Assembly: GCA_963648925.1 (NCBI GenBank)
Contig: CAVJFO010000002.1
Span: 1-64,000, forward strand
Origin: UBA4951 sp963648925
GTDB lineage: Bacteria; Bacillota_I; Bacilli_A; RFN20; CAG-826
Direction: 5' to 3'
Length of the DNA: 64,000 nt
Program-made: the position numbers and the translations under genes
Notes under the pieces: model-generated
Database searches by the model: none
What the model was told of the DNA's origin: nothing
Seen by the model: the letters and a program-made list of their open reading frames with translations, nothing else
In this document: positions 42,268 to 51,448 of the stretch, piece after piece
Layout: each line of letters opens with the position of its first letter
Position numbering within the stretch: the first letter of the stretch is position 1

Positions 42268-43386
42268 TTTGATCTTTCTTATGTAATGAAGGCCTTTAAT
42301 GCTGTAATCTTTTTTCTTTTCAAAGGAGGAAGAAATGGCAATATCTTTTCTAGCTCCAGTCAAGATAAATGTCGCAGGTATCGATTTTTTGGAAATTTCT
42401 CTTACTAATTCGTTAATTGCAACGACTTGGCTTTCCTTGTTTCCATCAAGATTGAAGATCTCATAAAGATGATTTCTAACTAAACGATAGGATATTTCAC
42501 CAACTTTTTGATGCTTATGAAGAATAAGAAAGTCTTTCTCGTTCTCTTTCTCGTTTTTCAAAGAAATCTTCGTATTTCTCATATCTTTTGGCGTTGTTAT
42601 TTCTTTTAAAGAATACGTTTCAAAACCCTTACAAGTTACTTCGCGATAAGAAAATGGCAACTCGAAATTTTCATAATTTACCAAGCATCTAGCGACGTTT
42701 TTCCTTATATCAGGGTTTTTCTTATAAAGTTCGGATAGAGAGGTTTTAATTTCCTCTCTTTCAGTATGATGGTTAACAGGGCATCCTAAATCAAATACCG
42801 GGAAAGAAAGCTCTTTAGCTAATCCTCTAAGTTCTTTTTCTTCAACTTCGATAAATGGGCGAATAAAGGTTATATTTTCTTTTTCCCATTGCATTTTAGG
42901 AGTAAAAGTCGCGATTTTACCGGAGTTAATAACATTCATCATCAATGTTTCAACTAAGTCATCATGATGGTGAGCAAAGGCAATTTTATTTGCCTTAAGC
43001 GATTTTGCGACATCTTTCATTGCCGCTTTTTTCATTCTTGAACACAAAGAACAAGAAACGTGCTTGCCTTCTTTTGTATGTGATTGCAAGGCGGGATAAA
43101 CAAATCTCGAATCGATTATTTTTAAAGGGTGACCCAAAGAAGAGCAAAACGTTTCTAAAGAGGAAAAATCGTAATTGTCCTTAAAGCCTAAATCAAGCAA
43201 AACTGGATAGATTTCGTAATTCTTCTTTGAAAATTTCTGATAAAGAGTTAACGCGTATAAAAGGCAAAGTGAATCTTTCCCGCCAGATAGTCCAAGGACT
43301 ATTTTATCCCCGTCATCGATCAACGAATAATGCAAATCGGCATTCCTTAAGGAAGATAATATGTTTCTTAAATAATAATTGTTCAT
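42265..43386 (-). CDS. TtcA-type PP-loop ATPase (tRNA thiolation) with extra C-terminal domain
   Basis: About 373 residues. PP-loop motif LSGGKDS near residue 33, CSLCSRMKK, and AHHHDDLVETLMMN are those of TtcA, the iron-sulfur enzyme that makes 2-thiocytidine in tRNA. A downstream Cys in GCPVNHHTERE matches the second Cys site. From about residue 255 a further 115 residues follow that TtcA lacks (VGEISYRLVRNHLYEIFNLD..), possibly a GNAT-like fold. The ATG at 43386 is preferred over the TTG one codon upstream. It diverges from truB with interleaved promoters. Confidence 0.82.
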   Translation of the reverse strand: MNNYYLRNILSSLRNADLHYSLIDDGDKIVLGLSGGKDSLCLLYALTLYQKFSKKNYEIYPVLLDLGFKDNYDFSSLETFCSSLGHPLKIIDSRFVYPALQSHTKEGKHVSCSLCSRMKKAAMKDVAKSLKANKIAFAHHHDDLVETLMMNVINSGKIATFTPKMQWEKENITFIRPFIEVEEKELRGLAKELSFPVFDLGCPVNHHTEREEIKTSLSELYKKNPDIRKNVARCLVNYENFELPFSYREVTCKGFETYSLKEITTPKDMRNTKISLKNEKENEKDFLILHKHQKVGEISYRLVRNHLYEIFNLDGNKESQVVAINELVREISKKSIPATFILTGARKDIAISSSFEKKKDYSIKGLHYIRKIK

Positions 43387-43392
43387 CAAATT

Positions 43393-43423
43393 ATTTTAAC
43401 CCAATTTCTATTTATTTTATAAT
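43393..43423. promoter_or_regulatory. Interleaved divergent promoters of the TtcA-like gene and truB
   Basis: Plus: TTTAAC (43395-43400), 17-base spacer, TATAAT (43418-43423), eight bases before truB. Minus: TTATAA (43422-43417), 18-base spacer, TAAAAT (43398-43393), six bases before the ATG. Each minus-10 overlies the other's minus-35. Confidence 0.6.
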
Positions 43424-43431
43424 AAAAGCCT

Positions 43432-44286
43432 ATGAATGATGGAATTTTAATTATTAATAAAGAAGCGGGACTTACTTCAAGAAATGTCGACAATAAGATC
43501 GGCCATTTCTACGGAACAAAAAAAGTTGGCCATTTAGGGACCTTGGATCCTTTTGCTACCGGTTTGCTTGTTATAGGAATTAATAAGGGAACGAAGTTTC
43601 TTCCCTACCTTGATGACTCAAGAAAAAAATATGTCGCGGAACTTAAACTCGGAATTAAAACTTCAACCGGGGATTTAGACGGGGAAGTAATTCAGGAGAA
43701 AGATATTGGAAATATCGATGTAAGGAAAATTGAAGAAACTCTTCAAACTTTTTTAGGCGATGGAGAACAAATCCCTCCAATGCATTCGGCAATAAAAATT
43801 GATGGTGAACCTCTATATAAAAAAGCTCATAAGGGAATTGAAGTTGAAAGAAAACCACGCAAAATCACTATTTATGGATTGAAATTAATTTCTTTTGAAA
43901 ATGGAATTATTACTTTTGAAGCGGATGTTTCTAGAGGAACCTACATTCGCGTTTTAGGCGAAGACATAGCGGAAAAACTCGGTACGATTGGCCATTTAAT
44001 TTCTTTAACTAGAACGGAACTTGGTCCTTTTAAGTTGGAAGATGCGATTTCCTTGAATTCTTTAAATGAGAATTCAATTGTTGATCCATCTAGATTTTTA
44101 ACTTCTTTTAAAAGTTTTGAGATTATTGACGAAGAGGATGTTAAAGCGGTTTATGATGGAGTGATGGTTTATGTTGGCGAGGATCTTGGCGAAAGAATCA
44201 TCATGAAGAAAGACGGCAAAGCTTTAGCCATATATAAAAAAGTTCAGGATACTTTAACGTATAAACCTGAAAGAGGCCTTTTTTGA
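43432..44286 (+). CDS. truB: tRNA pseudouridine-55 synthase TruB
   Basis: 284 residues. Catalytic block VGHLGTLDPFATGLL with the nucleophilic Asp, then DSRKKYVAELKLGIKTSTGDLDG and the RGTYIRVLGEDI block, all standard for TruB. It makes pseudouridine 55 in the T loop of tRNAs. No ribosome site; TATAAT is eight bases before the ATG. The stop overlaps the ribF ATG. Confidence 0.96.
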   Translation: MNDGILIINKEAGLTSRNVDNKIGHFYGTKKVGHLGTLDPFATGLLVIGINKGTKFLPYLDDSRKKYVAELKLGIKTSTGDLDGEVIQEKDIGNIDVRKIEETLQTFLGDGEQIPPMHSAIKIDGEPLYKKAHKGIEVERKPRKITIYGLKLISFENGIITFEADVSRGTYIRVLGEDIAEKLGTIGHLISLTRTELGPFKLEDAISLNSLNENSIVDPSRFLTSFKSFEIIDEEDVKAVYDGVMVYVGEDLGERIIMKKDGKALAIYKKVQDTLTYKPERGLF

Positions 44287-45176
44287 TGAAAAAAATCTTT
44301 TTTGAAAAAGGTGCCAAAATCCCCACTTTAGTGGATGGTTCATTACTTCTTGGATATTTTGATGGGGTTCATAGAGGTCATTTTGAACTAATTAAAGCAG
44401 CAAAAAAAGAAAAAAATGCCGTTGGAGTCTTACTTTTTGATGCAAATCTTGGCAAATTTTTGCCTAATGCAAAATCGGGATTTGAACTAACTTTGTTAGA
44501 TGAGAAGCTAGATTTGTTTGAAAAGTTTGGCGTCGATGTCGCCTACATCGTTCATGTTGATAGAAACTTTCTTAATTTAAGAAAGGATGAATTCATTTCG
44601 CAAATTCTTAAGCCTATTAGTCCAAAAAGAGTTGTTGTTGGTGTCGATTATACTTTTGGCTACAAAAAAGAGGGGAGGATTTCTGACCTTCAACAATTTT
44701 TTGAGGTTATTGCTTGTCCCTTGCTTGAAGATGAAAATGGAAAAATTTCCACAAGCACGATAATTTCCTTGCTTAAGTGCGGCAAAATCAAAGAAGCGAA
44801 TAATCAACTTGGCTATGAGTATTCAATTTCTGGCGAGGTTATTCACGGTTTCGAAAATGGAAGAAAAATATCTTATCCAACTGCAAATATCGAGATTAAT
44901 CCTGAAAAAATGTCTCCGAAGGCGGGTGTTTATGCTGGTTATACGGAAGTTGATAATATTAAATACAAATCAATAATCAACATCGGAAACAATCCGACAA
45001 TCGGCAAATTGGAAAAAAATATTCTCGAGACTCATTTATTGGACTTTGAATCTGATATATATAATAAGGATATAAAGGTTTTCTTTATTGATTTCATCCG
45101 CGAGGAAAGGAAATTTTCTTCATTGGATGAACTTAAATTCCAATTGGATAAAGACTCAAAATATTTCGATAATTAA
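44286..45176 (+). CDS. ribF: Bifunctional riboflavin kinase / FAD synthetase RibF
   Basis: 296 residues: N-terminal FMN adenylyltransferase (GYFDGVHRGHFELI nucleotidyl-transferase motif) and C-terminal flavokinase (GRKISYPTANIEI and GVYAGYTEV). It makes FMN and FAD from riboflavin and ATP. The ATG at 44286 shares a base with the truB stop (TGATG), so the truB-ribF pair is coupled as in many Bacilli. Confidence 0.95.
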   Translation: MKKIFFEKGAKIPTLVDGSLLLGYFDGVHRGHFELIKAAKKEKNAVGVLLFDANLGKFLPNAKSGFELTLLDEKLDLFEKFGVDVAYIVHVDRNFLNLRKDEFISQILKPISPKRVVVGVDYTFGYKKEGRISDLQQFFEVIACPLLEDENGKISTSTIISLLKCGKIKEANNQLGYEYSISGEVIHGFENGRKISYPTANIEINPEKMSPKAGVYAGYTEVDNIKYKSIINIGNNPTIGKLEKNILETHLLDFESDIYNKDIKVFFIDFIREERKFSSLDELKFQLDKDSKYFDN

Positions 45177-45208
45177 AAAAACAGGAATCAAATCGATTCC
45201 TGTTTTTG
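45175..45208. terminator. Bidirectional terminator between ribF and typA
   Basis: Stem ACAGGAATC / GATTCCTGT with loop AAATC, flanked by an A-run before and a T-run after, so it can end transcripts from both sides. Confidence 0.93.
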
Positions 45209-45209
45209 C

Positions 45210-47054
45210 TTATTTATTCAATGCTTCCTTTTCGGCTTTTTTATGAGCGTCAAATTTCTTTCTTTCGGATGTATCGAGAATTCTCTTTCTCATTCTTATA
45301 GCATGAGGAGTGATTTCAACAAGCTCGTCAGAATTAATGTAATCAAGACACGCTTCTAATGTCATTTTGCGTGGGGCTTTTAAGACAATCATCATTTCTC
45401 TAGTGGAAGAACGAACGTTTGTCATTGGCTTAGCTTGTGTGCAGTTGACCGCTAAATCGACTGGATAACGATGCTCTCCAACAATCATGCCTTCATAGCA
45501 AATATCGCCAGGTACAACGAACATAGTTCCGTGTTCTTCGACTTTTTGTAAAGCATAAGAAGTAGCAGGATTTTGCCCTTTGTCGGTTGCAACAAGGACG
45601 CCGATATTTCTTTCGCCAATATCTGTTCTAATCATTGGACGATAATCTTTAAACATGTGGTTGATAATACCATAGCCCTTAGTCATCGTCATGAAATTGG
45701 AGATAAAACCGATCAATCCGCGTGATGGGATAACGTAATTTAAACGGGTAGTGAGTCCATTATCATTCATGTCGATTAATGAAGCGCCTCTTTCACCTAA
45801 AGTGGTCATCATATCTCCGACAAATTCATTTGGAACATCGATTTGCAAATCTTCGAATGGTTCACATTTAACATCATCGATAACTTTTGTGATAACTTGA
45901 GGTTTGGAAACTTCGAGTTCGTATCCCTCACGACGCATAGTTTCGATAAGAACGCCTAAATGAAGTTCTCCACGTCCCGAAACAACCCATCTTTCTGTGT
46001 TTGGAATACGTGAATATTTAAGGGAAACGTCTCTTTGCGTTTCTTCATATAATCTCTCTTCAAGAACACGAGCGGTGACCTTTTTGCCGTCTTGACCTCT
46101 TAATGGGGAAGTGTTGGTGCCAAATTCCATTTGAAGGGTTGGCTCATCGACACGGAGGATAGGAAGGGCTTCAGCGCCTTTTGGATCGCAAACAGTATCG
46201 GAAACTCCCATATCAGGAAGACCAGCGATTCCGCAAATGTCACCTGCTTCAACTTGATCAACTTCATTTTTATTCATTCCGTAGAACGTATAAAGTTTCA
46301 TGACTTTGAAATTAGAAGTGCTGCCATCTTTTCTAATATCGGTGACGGTATCGCCAACATGGACGTGTCCTCTTCTAATCGTTCCAATGCCGATTCTTCC
46401 GACAAAATCATTGTAATCAAGTAACGCTGATTGCCATTGGAATGGTTTTTCAGGCTCACATTTTGGAGCTGGGATATTATTAATGATCAAATCAAATAGG
46501 CAATCCATGCCAGGTTTTTGAGTTGATGGATCTGGGTCAAGAGAGGAAGTATTATTCAAAGCGGAAACGTAGCAAACCGGGAATTCGAGCAAATCTTCAG
46601 GGGCGCCAAGTTCAATCAATAAGTCTAAAACTTCATCAACGGCTTTTTGCGGATCGGCATTTGGACGATCGACTTTGTTTATGACGACGATTGGCTTAAT
46701 GTGATTTTCCAAGGCGTTTTTTAGAACAAAACGCGTTTGAGGCATTGTTCCTTCATAAGCGTCGACCAAAAGCAAGCAACCATCGACCATGTGCATAATT
46801 CTTTCGACCTCGCCACCAAAGTCAGCGTGCCCTGGGGTGTCAACGATGTTAATTTTCGTGTCGTTATATTTAACGGCGGTAGTTTTAGCTAAGATAGTGA
46901 TGCCTCTTTCATGTTCTAATGGATTAGAATCAAGCATTCTATCTTTGATTTCTTCGTTATCTCTAAATGTGTGAGAAGAAGTTAATAGGGAATTGACTAA
47001 GGTTGTTTTACCGTGGTCAACGTGAGCGATAATCGCAATATTACGCATATTCAT
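45210..47054 (-). CDS. typA: GTPase TypA/BipA
   Basis: 614 residues. G1 AHVDHGKTTL, G2/G3 DTPGHADFGGEVER, G4 NKVD, then EF-G-like domains and the TypA-specific C-terminal region (TSTREMMIVLKAPRKMTLEACLDYI-like, here VRSSTREMMIVLKAP). It is a ribosome-associated GTPase in stress and low-temperature growth. The start at 47054 follows GGAGG with eight-base spacing; a longer frame to 47114 would run through this site and the promoter. Confidence 0.96.
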   Translation of the reverse strand: MNMRNIAIIAHVDHGKTTLVNSLLTSSHTFRDNEEIKDRMLDSNPLEHERGITILAKTTAVKYNDTKINIVDTPGHADFGGEVERIMHMVDGCLLLVDAYEGTMPQTRFVLKNALENHIKPIVVINKVDRPNADPQKAVDEVLDLLIELGAPEDLLEFPVCYVSALNNTSSLDPDPSTQKPGMDCLFDLIINNIPAPKCEPEKPFQWQSALLDYNDFVGRIGIGTIRRGHVHVGDTVTDIRKDGSTSNFKVMKLYTFYGMNKNEVDQVEAGDICGIAGLPDMGVSDTVCDPKGAEALPILRVDEPTLQMEFGTNTSPLRGQDGKKVTARVLEERLYEETQRDVSLKYSRIPNTERWVVSGRGELHLGVLIETMRREGYELEVSKPQVITKVIDDVKCEPFEDLQIDVPNEFVGDMMTTLGERGASLIDMNDNGLTTRLNYVIPSRGLIGFISNFMTMTKGYGIINHMFKDYRPMIRTDIGERNIGVLVATDKGQNPATSYALQKVEEHGTMFVVPGDICYEGMIVGEHRYPVDLAVNCTQAKPMTNVRSSTREMMIVLKAPRKMTLEACLDYINSDELVEITPHAIRMRKRILDTSERKKFDAHKKAEKEALNK

Positions 47055-47085
47055 ATATGTTTCCTCCTTGAAAACAGCATTTAAG

Positions 47086-47114
47086 ATTTTATTCTTACGC
47101 ACGCGTGCAAGCAA
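47086..47114 (-). promoter_or_regulatory. Promoter of typA with palindromic spacer
   Basis: Minus strand TTGCTT, 17-base spacer, TAAAAT. The spacer contains the perfect palindrome GCACGCGTGC (47099-47108), a candidate operator. Confidence 0.58.
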
Positions 47115-47155
47115 TAATAAATTGCAATGAAAGCGTTTAAAAAGTGAAAAAACAT

Positions 47156-47184
47156 TTGAATATGTTCCTTTATGAATGTATACT
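47156..47184 (+). promoter_or_regulatory. Promoter of rpsO
   Basis: TTGAAT (47156-47161), 17-base spacer, TATACT (47179-47184). The leader of about 75 bases may fold for S15 autoregulation, but I cannot define a structure. Confidence 0.58.
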
Positions 47185-47268
47185 CAATTTTGCAGCATGC
47201 CCTTGCTTAGCCACTCTCTTTGACTTAGCTTAGACATTGCCAAGACGATTCGAAAGGAGAAAATAAAA

Positions 47269-47535
47269 ATGTTAACAAAAGAAGAAAAGAACGTCATTAT
47301 CTCTAAATACGGAAAGGATGCAAAAGACACTGGAAGCACACAAGTCCAAGTCGCCATCCTCACAAAGAGAATTTCCGAATTAACCGCTCACTTAAAGAGC
47401 AATAAAGGTGATGCAGTTGCAAAACGCTCACTTACCGAACTTGTTGGAAAACGTCACGCTCTTTTAGCGTATCTTGAAAGAAACGATCACGAAGCATATC
47501 TTGCTTTGATCGAATCCCTCAAACTTCGTAAATAA
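47269..47535 (+). CDS. rpsO: 30S ribosomal protein S15
   Basis: 88 residues, exact family length. DTGSTQVQVAILTKRISELTAHL and the C-terminal RRALLAYL-like helix (KRHALLAYLERND) bind the 16S central domain. AAGGAG is the ribosome site. It is next to pnp, the usual neighbour. Confidence 0.97.
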   Translation: MLTKEEKNVIISKYGKDAKDTGSTQVQVAILTKRISELTAHLKSNKGDAVAKRSLTELVGKRHALLAYLERNDHEAYLALIESLKLRK

Positions 47536-47550
47536 GTCAAGTAAACATCG

Positions 47551-47576
47551 AGTCCTGTGCAAGCAGGACTTTTTAT
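47551..47576 (+). terminator. Terminator of rpsO
   Basis: Stem AGTCCTG / CAGGACT with loop TGCAAG, then TTTTTATTTT. Confidence 0.92.
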
Positions 47577-47609
47577 TTTCTAAAGATTGTATCTAATCTT
47601 TTTTAGTTG

Positions 47610-47618
47610 TGTTAAAAT
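47610..47618 (+). promoter_or_regulatory. Extended minus-10 promoter of pnp
   Basis: TGT-TAAAAT, about 26 bases before the pnp ATG. AAAGGAAAA provides the ribosome site. Confidence 0.42.
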
Positions 47619-47644
47619 CTATCCGTTAAAAAAAGGAAAATTAA

Positions 47645-49885
47645 ATGAGTAAACAAGTATTCCAAATGGAATTTGAAGGCCGTCACCTTCAAATCGAAAC
47701 CGGCGAGATTGCCAAACAAGCCGATGGCGCAGTCTTAGTCCGTTTCGGCGACACCGTGGTTTTATCTACGGCTTGCTGTGCCGATGAACCAAAAGGAGGA
47801 GATTTCTTCCCATTAACTGTCGACTATATTGAAAAACAATACGCTTCTGGAAAAATCCCACAAAGCTTTTTACGCCGCGAAGGATCCCCAGATGCCCACC
47901 AAACATTAAGCGCACGTCTTATTGACCGTCCAATTCGTCCTTTGTTTGCCGAAGGATTCCGCAACGAAGTTCAAATCGTTAACACCGTTATGTCTTGCGA
48001 TCCAACAGCTCCACAAGAGATGGCTGCAATGCTTGGCGCATCTTTAGCGCTCTGTATCTCTAACATCCCGTTCGAAGGACCAGTCGCTGGTGTTGTTGTT
48101 GGCAGAATCAATGGACAACTTATCATCGATCCATCCGTTGAGGAAAAAGCTATAAGCGATATCAACATCACTGTCGCTGGGACAAAAGAGGCTATCATGA
48201 TGGTTGAAGCTGGCGCTGATGAAGTCCCAGAAGAAGAAATGCTTGATGCTATCATGTTCGGTCATGAAGCAATCAAAAAACTTTGCACTTTCCAAGAAGA
48301 AATCGTCAAAGCCGTTGGCAAAGAAAAACGTCATATCGATTTATATGCCCCTGACAAAGAAATCGAAAATGATATCTATTCACGTATCAACGATCGTATG
48401 GTCGACGCTATCGATCACACGATGGATAAGCTCGAAAGACAAGATAAGATCGATGCTTTAAAGAATGAAATCCTTGATGATTACGATGCAAGAGATTACG
48501 AAAACGAAAAAGAACATTCCTCCACAATGCTTATGGTCGAAGATATTCTCGAAGGAATGGTCGCAAAAGAAGTTCGTCGTTTAATTATCGAAGACAAAGT
48601 TAGACCGGATGGCCGTAAGGTCGATGAAATTCGTCCTCTTGACGCCCAAATCGATTTATTGCCAAGAGCTCATGGTTCAGCAATGTTCACCCGTGGTCAA
48701 ACACAAGTCATCTCCACAACGACATTAGGGCCTTTATCTGATGCCCAAATCATTGATTCTCTCACCGGAGATTCTAATAAAACATTCATGCATCAATATA
48801 ACTTCCCACCTTATTCAGTCGGTGAGATTGGCAGAATGGGTCGCCCAGGCCGTCGTGAAATCGGTCACGGTGCATTAGGTGAAAGAGCTTTAAGCTATGT
48901 TATCCCTTCAATCGATGACTTCCCATACACAATCAGATGCGTTGCTGATGTCGTTGAATCTAATGGTTCATCTTCTCAAGCTTCTATCTGCGCTTCCTGC
49001 CTTTCTTTAATGGCAGCAGGAGTTCCGATCAAAAACGTCGTTTCCGGTATTGCTATGGGCTTAATCACCGATGATCCAAGCCGCGCTCCTGATAAAGAGA
49101 CGAATCACTACACAATCCTTACCGATATCCAAGGTATGGAAGATCACTTCGGAGATATGGATTTTAAGTGCGCTGGTACGGTTAAAGGTATTACAGCCCT
49201 TCAAATGGATATCAAGATCCACGGCGTAACAAGAGATGTCTTATCCGAAGCTCTTGCTCAAGCTAAGAAAGCACGTGCTGAAATCCGTGAAGTTATGCAA
49301 AATTGCATCGAAAAACCTCGTGATGAAGTCAGCAAATACGCTCCTAAGATGGTTACTTTCAATATTGATCCAGATAAGATCAGAGATGTTATCGGAACAG
49401 GCGGAAAGGTCATAAACGATATTATTGCTACATGCGGTAACGTTAAGATTGACGTTGAAGATTCTGGCAAGGTCACAATCTATCACACGGATAAGGAAAT
49501 GATCGAAAAGGCCAAAGGAAGAATCGACGATATCGTTCGTGAAGCCAAAGTCGGAGAAATCTACGAAGGAGCTGTTACAAGAGTCGAAAATTATGGCGCT
49601 TTTGTTCGCTTGTTTGGCGACACAGACGGACTTTGCCATGTCTCCCGCCTTGATTGGAAATATATTGATGATGCAACAAACGTCATCAAGGTTGGCGATG
49701 TCATCAAAGTAGTGGTTGTTGGACTTGAAGATGGAAAGATCAAACTCTCCCACCGCGAATTCATCGAAAAACCTGCCGATTACGTCGAACGTCCTGAGCG
49801 TCCTTCTAAGGGTGATCGCCCAAACGGAAACAAAGGTTCTCATTCCCATTCAGGCCATAACGGGCCAAGAAAAGATCGTCACTAA
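47645..49885 (+). CDS. pnp: Polynucleotide phosphorylase
   Basis: 746 residues: two RNase PH domains (FFPLTVDYIEKQYASGKIPQ; LPRAHGSAMFTRGQTQ with the active-site Ser/Asp region later), KH domain (IGTGGKVINDI) and S1 domain (GAVTRVENYGAFVRLFG), then a short Arg/His/Gly-rich tail. It degrades RNA 3'-5' with phosphate. The KH GxxG reads GTGG. Codon use suggests good expression. Confidence 0.97.
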   Translation: MSKQVFQMEFEGRHLQIETGEIAKQADGAVLVRFGDTVVLSTACCADEPKGGDFFPLTVDYIEKQYASGKIPQSFLRREGSPDAHQTLSARLIDRPIRPLFAEGFRNEVQIVNTVMSCDPTAPQEMAAMLGASLALCISNIPFEGPVAGVVVGRINGQLIIDPSVEEKAISDINITVAGTKEAIMMVEAGADEVPEEEMLDAIMFGHEAIKKLCTFQEEIVKAVGKEKRHIDLYAPDKEIENDIYSRINDRMVDAIDHTMDKLERQDKIDALKNEILDDYDARDYENEKEHSSTMLMVEDILEGMVAKEVRRLIIEDKVRPDGRKVDEIRPLDAQIDLLPRAHGSAMFTRGQTQVISTTTLGPLSDAQIIDSLTGDSNKTFMHQYNFPPYSVGEIGRMGRPGRREIGHGALGERALSYVIPSIDDFPYTIRCVADVVESNGSSSQASICASCLSLMAAGVPIKNVVSGIAMGLITDDPSRAPDKETNHYTILTDIQGMEDHFGDMDFKCAGTVKGITALQMDIKIHGVTRDVLSEALAQAKKARAEIREVMQNCIEKPRDEVSKYAPKMVTFNIDPDKIRDVIGTGGKVINDIIATCGNVKIDVEDSGKVTIYHTDKEMIEKAKGRIDDIVREAKVGEIYEGAVTRVENYGAFVRLFGDTDGLCHVSRLDWKYIDDATNVIKVGDVIKVVVVGLEDGKIKLSHREFIEKPADYVERPERPSKGDRPNGNKGSHSHSGHNGPRKDRH

Positions 49886-49896
49886 TCTCTAAACTT

Positions 49897-49925
49897 ACTC
49901 ATCTCGTCTTGAGATGAGTTTTTTA
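49897..49925 (+). terminator. Terminator of pnp
   Basis: Perfect 9-bp stem ACTCATCTC / GAGATGAGT with loop GTCTT, then TTTTTT. Confidence 0.95.
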
Positions 49926-49992
49926 TTTTTTAAGTTGATTAAATATTTTCAGTATTTTACTTATTTCTCTTTAATTAATTGTTTTATTTATC

Positions 49993-49998
49993 TATAAT
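49993..49998 (+). promoter_or_regulatory. Minus-10 box of the GlpA-like operon
   Basis: TATAAT ten bases before the ATG at 50009, with no visible ribosome site. Confidence 0.5.
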
Positions 49999-50008
49999 AT
50001 TTAATGTT

Positions 50009-51448
50009 ATGGAAGACATAATTATCATAGGAGCTGGTGTCATTGGTTCTTTTGTTGCCAGGAGCCTTTCTCGCTACAAGCTCGACGTTTTAGTTTTAGA
50101 AAAAGAAAATGATGTTGGCAACGTTACTTCGATGGCAAATTCCGCTATCGTCCATTCTGGTTATGATCCTTTGCCAGGAACAAATAAAGCAAAATTTAAC
50201 GTTTTAGGCAATAGAATGATGGAAGAAGTCTGCAAGGATCTTGATGTTTCGTTTGAAAAATGCGGAACGATGACCGTTGCTATTTATGATTCCCAACTTC
50301 CAATATTAGACGAACTCGCAAAAAGAGCCGCATTAAACGGAGTTCCTGCTAGAATTCTATCTAAAGAAGAAGTCAAAGAGATGGAACCGAATATAAATCC
50401 TGAGGTCAAAGGTGCTTTGCTTTGCCCGACAGGTGCTATTGTTTCTCCTTTTGCCTTAACTTCTCACGCAATGGAAAATGCCGTTGATAATGGCGTTAAG
50501 CTGCATCTAAATGAAGGAGTTATCGCTATTTTGCCAGAAGATGATCATTTCATAGTTAAAACCAATAAAGGCGAATACAATACGAAAATCGTCATCAATG
50601 CGGCTGGACTTCATTCAGATGAAATCGCAAAAATGATTGAGCCAATCGATTGGAAGATAAATCCACGCAAAGGCGAATATTACGTGTTAGATCATTATGC
50701 AAAAGGACTTGTAAATCATGTTCTTTTCCCATTGCCAAGTGAAAAAGGAAAAGGCATATTGGTCACGATGACCACCTCAGGCAATTATCTAGTCGGTCCA
50801 TCAAGCGAATTCGTTGAAGAGAAAGATGATTTCTCGACTGATTCTTTAACGTTATCGAATATTAGAAAAGAAGCAGTAACCCTTGTCCAAAATATTCCCT
50901 TCAACCAACAAATCAGGGTGTTTTCTGGACTTAGGGCAACCCCATCAACTCATGATTTTATAATTGAGTCTTCAAAAAGGTATCATAACTTCATCAATGT
51001 CGCAGGAATTGAATCTCCGGGTTTAGCTTCCTCTCCGGCCATTGGCGAATATGTTGCAAAAGAGCTTGTTGGCTCTTTAATTAAATTAGAAGAAAGTCCG
51101 AATTACAAAAAAACCATAAGACCATACCTTAAGCCAAAGAAAATGACGTTTGAGGAAAAAAATGCTCTTATAAAAGAAAAGCCTGAATATGGTCGCATTA
51201 TTTGTGATTGTGAGAAGATATCGGTTGGGGAAATAGAAGACGTTCTTTCCCGTAGCATCCCTGTAACAAGCGTAAAAGGCATCAAAAAGAGAACAAGAGC
51301 CGGTTTTGGAAAATGCCAAGGAGGGTTTTGCCAACCTAAGGTGATTCAACTGCTTGCTAAGAGATGGAATATCTCCCCTCTTGACGTTCTCTATGATGGA
51401 GAAGATTCGTATATCCTCAAAGAAGAAGTTAAAAAGGAGGATAAATAA
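50009..51448 (+). CDS. GlpA-like FAD-dependent dehydrogenase with BFD-type iron-sulfur tail
   Basis: 479 residues. N-terminal FAD-binding IIGAGVIGSFVA, DAO-fold oxidoreductase to about residue 370, and a C-terminal BFD-like [2Fe-2S] domain with four Cys (CDCE ... GKCQGGFC). The layout is that of the anaerobic glycerol-3-phosphate dehydrogenase large subunit in Firmicutes and Thermotogae. It is followed by a second FAD oxidoreductase and a DUF1667 protein with one-base spacing or overlap, the usual three-gene set. L-2-hydroxyglutarate-type oxidase is the main alternative. Confidence 0.85.
   Translation: MEDIIIIGAGVIGSFVARSLSRYKLDVLVLEKENDVGNVTSMANSAIVHSGYDPLPGTNKAKFNVLGNRMMEEVCKDLDVSFEKCGTMTVAIYDSQLPILDELAKRAALNGVPARILSKEEVKEMEPNINPEVKGALLCPTGAIVSPFALTSHAMENAVDNGVKLHLNEGVIAILPEDDHFIVKTNKGEYNTKIVINAAGLHSDEIAKMIEPIDWKINPRKGEYYVLDHYAKGLVNHVLFPLPSEKGKGILVTMTTSGNYLVGPSSEFVEEKDDFSTDSLTLSNIRKEAVTLVQNIPFNQQIRVFSGLRATPSTHDFIIESSKRYHNFINVAGIESPGLASSPAIGEYVAKELVGSLIKLEESPNYKKTIRPYLKPKKMTFEEKNALIKEKPEYGRIICDCEKISVGEIEDVLSRSIPVTSVKGIKKRTRAGFGKCQGGFCQPKVIQLLAKRWNISPLDVLYDGEDSYILKEEVKKEDK

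Noticed and set aside
47185..47260. S15 autoregulatory leader structure
   Set aside because: A leader of suitable length exists but no consistent three-way or pseudoknot fold could be drawn by hand.
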